This document shows, piece after piece, positions 63,355 through 64,000 of a stretch of 64,000 nucleotides of DNA. The DNA is from Bog-756 sp052326605 (GTDB lineage: Bacteria; Actinomycetota; Acidimicrobiia; Acidimicrobiales; RAAP-2). How positions within the stretch are numbered: the first letter of the stretch is position 1; every line of letters starts with the position of its first letter. The DNA is taken from positions 1-64,000 of the forward strand of contig JBKQMB010000049.1 of the NCBI GenBank assembly GCA_052326605.1. The letters are read 5' to 3'. The translations under genes and the position numbers were made by a program. A model generated the notes under the pieces. That model was given only the letters and a program-made list of their open reading frames with translations, had not been told where the DNA came from and searched no databases.

Positions 63355-63641
63355 GGGACCCCCACAACGTGCTGATCCGACCGGTGGTGTCGGAGAAGTC
63401 CTACTCGCTGATGGACAATAACGTCTACGTCTTCGTCGTCGACCCTTCGGCCACGAAGATCGACGTGCGCAACGCCGTGGAGCAGGCCTTCAGCGTGCGG
63501 GTGGCGAACGTGAACACCCTCAACCGCAAGGGCAAGGCCAGGCGCAATCGGAAGAACAACTCACTGGGCCACCGTCCCGACACCAAGCGGGCCATCGTCA
63601 CCCTCCATGCGGGTGACTCGATCGACCTCTTCGAGAGCTGA
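63351..63641 (+). CDS. rplW: Ribosomal protein uL23
   Basis: 96 residues: PHNVLIRPVVSEKSYSLMDNNVYVFVV, ATKIDVRNAVEQAFSVRVANVNTLNRKGKARRN. It forms the exit-tunnel docking site for trigger factor and SRP. The start overlaps the rplD stop (ATGA). rplB follows after 17 bases. Confidence 0.96.
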   Translation: MRDPHNVLIRPVVSEKSYSLMDNNVYVFVVDPSATKIDVRNAVEQAFSVRVANVNTLNRKGKARRNRKNNSLGHRPDTKRAIVTLHAGDSIDLFES

Positions 63642-63658
63642 GAGACCGAAAGCACACC

Positions 63659-64000
63659 ATGCCACTCCGTTCACGCAAACCCACCAGCCCGGGCCGGCGC
63701 TTCCAGACCGTCTCGGACTTCGCCGAGATCACCCGCGACCGTCCCGAGAAATCGCTGCTCGCTCCCAAGCCTTCGACCGGCGGCCGCAACAGCCATGGCC
63801 GCAAGACCTCACGCCATCGCGGCGGCGGCCACAAGCAGCAGTACAGGATCATCGACTTCAGGCGCGACAAGGACGGCGTGCCGGCCAAGGTCGCCGCCAT
63901 CGAGTACGACCCCAATCGCAATGCGCGGATCGCCCTGCTGCACTATCTCGACGGCGAGAAGCGCTACATCCTCGCTCCGGCCCAGGTACAGGTGGGCGAT
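63659..64000 (+). CDS. rplB: Ribosomal protein uL2, N-terminal part (cut by window end)
   Basis: First 114 codons only: SRKPTSPGRRFQTVSDFAEITRDRPEKSLL, then KTSRHRGGGHKQQYRIIDFRRDKDGVPAKVAAIEYDPNRNARIALLHYLDGEKRYIL, the unmistakable L2 OB-fold region. It helps peptidyl transfer and subunit joining. The ATG at 63659 has GAGAGACC upstream, a weak ribosome binding site. The remaining ~160 residues lie beyond base 64000. Confidence 0.97.
   Translation, partial: MPLRSRKPTSPGRRFQTVSDFAEITRDRPEKSLLAPKPSTGGRNSHGRKTSRHRGGGHKQQYRIIDFRRDKDGVPAKVAAIEYDPNRNARIALLHYLDGEKRYILAPAQVQVGD

Overview
This window is GC-rich, single-chromosome-type DNA from an actinobacterium. The gene content points to Actinomycetota, and I would guess the Acidimicrobiia. 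The support is the order tadA / tRNA-Ser / ffs / dnaX / recR, the run secE-nusG-rplKAJL-rpoBC-rpsLG-fusA-tuf-rpsJ-rplCDWB, an MptB-type mannosyltransferase, an ethylmalonyl-CoA gene set, and many start codons 6-9 bases after a TANNNT hexamer (the leaderless pattern). The class-level placement is inference; no 16S gene is present.

Left edge (1-1530): an accessory-looking strip with a 15+15 bp inverted repeat and extra half-sites, a HigBA-type toxin-antitoxin pair on the minus strand, and a severed 5' half of a tRNA-Ser(CGA) that stops at the anticodon loop. This looks like the remains of an integration event. From 1539 the core chromosome starts: tadA, tRNA-Ser(GGA), the SRP RNA, dnaX, recR and a SixA-like phosphatase.

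Central part (5.8-44 kb): mostly metabolic genes in short transcription units. Acetyl-CoA acetyltransferase, 3-hydroxybutyryl-CoA dehydrogenase, crotonyl-CoA carboxylase/reductase, an epimerase and ethylmalonyl-CoA mutase together cover much of the C4-C5 part of the ethylmalonyl-CoA pathway. An acyl-CoA carboxylase beta subunit with a coupled small ORF sits nearby. A uronate pair (uxaC-uxuB) is divergent from a LarA-like protein. Next come an SDR enzyme, an esterase, a cyanophycinase-like peptidase, two cyclophilins, lysC-asd, phoU, a type II NADH dehydrogenase, rmuC, a UDP-sulfoquinovose synthase, citrate synthase, TesB, a GH1 glycosidase, GtrA, a COG4280-type membrane protein pair, YajQ, tRNA-Tyr, a HAD phosphatase, MptB and a GNAT acetyltransferase.

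Right part (44-64 kb): the translation/transcription supercluster, all on the plus strand. tRNA-Thr, tRNA-Met, rpmG and tRNA-Trp precede secE-nusG-rplK-rplA, then a structured leader before rplJ-rplL, a hairpin and two tandem promoters before rpoB-rpoC, another promoter before rpsL-rpsG-fusA-tuf, then rpsJ and, after an unusually long structured gap, rplC-rplD-rplW-rplB (cut by the window end). The most unusual features are non-coding: the tRNA half with the palindromic repeats, a hairpin that overlaps the rmuC ribosome binding site, short upstream ORFs before gltA and the HAD gene, a 29-bp tandem duplication over the rpmG stop codon, and the two perfect inverted repeats between rpsJ and rplC.
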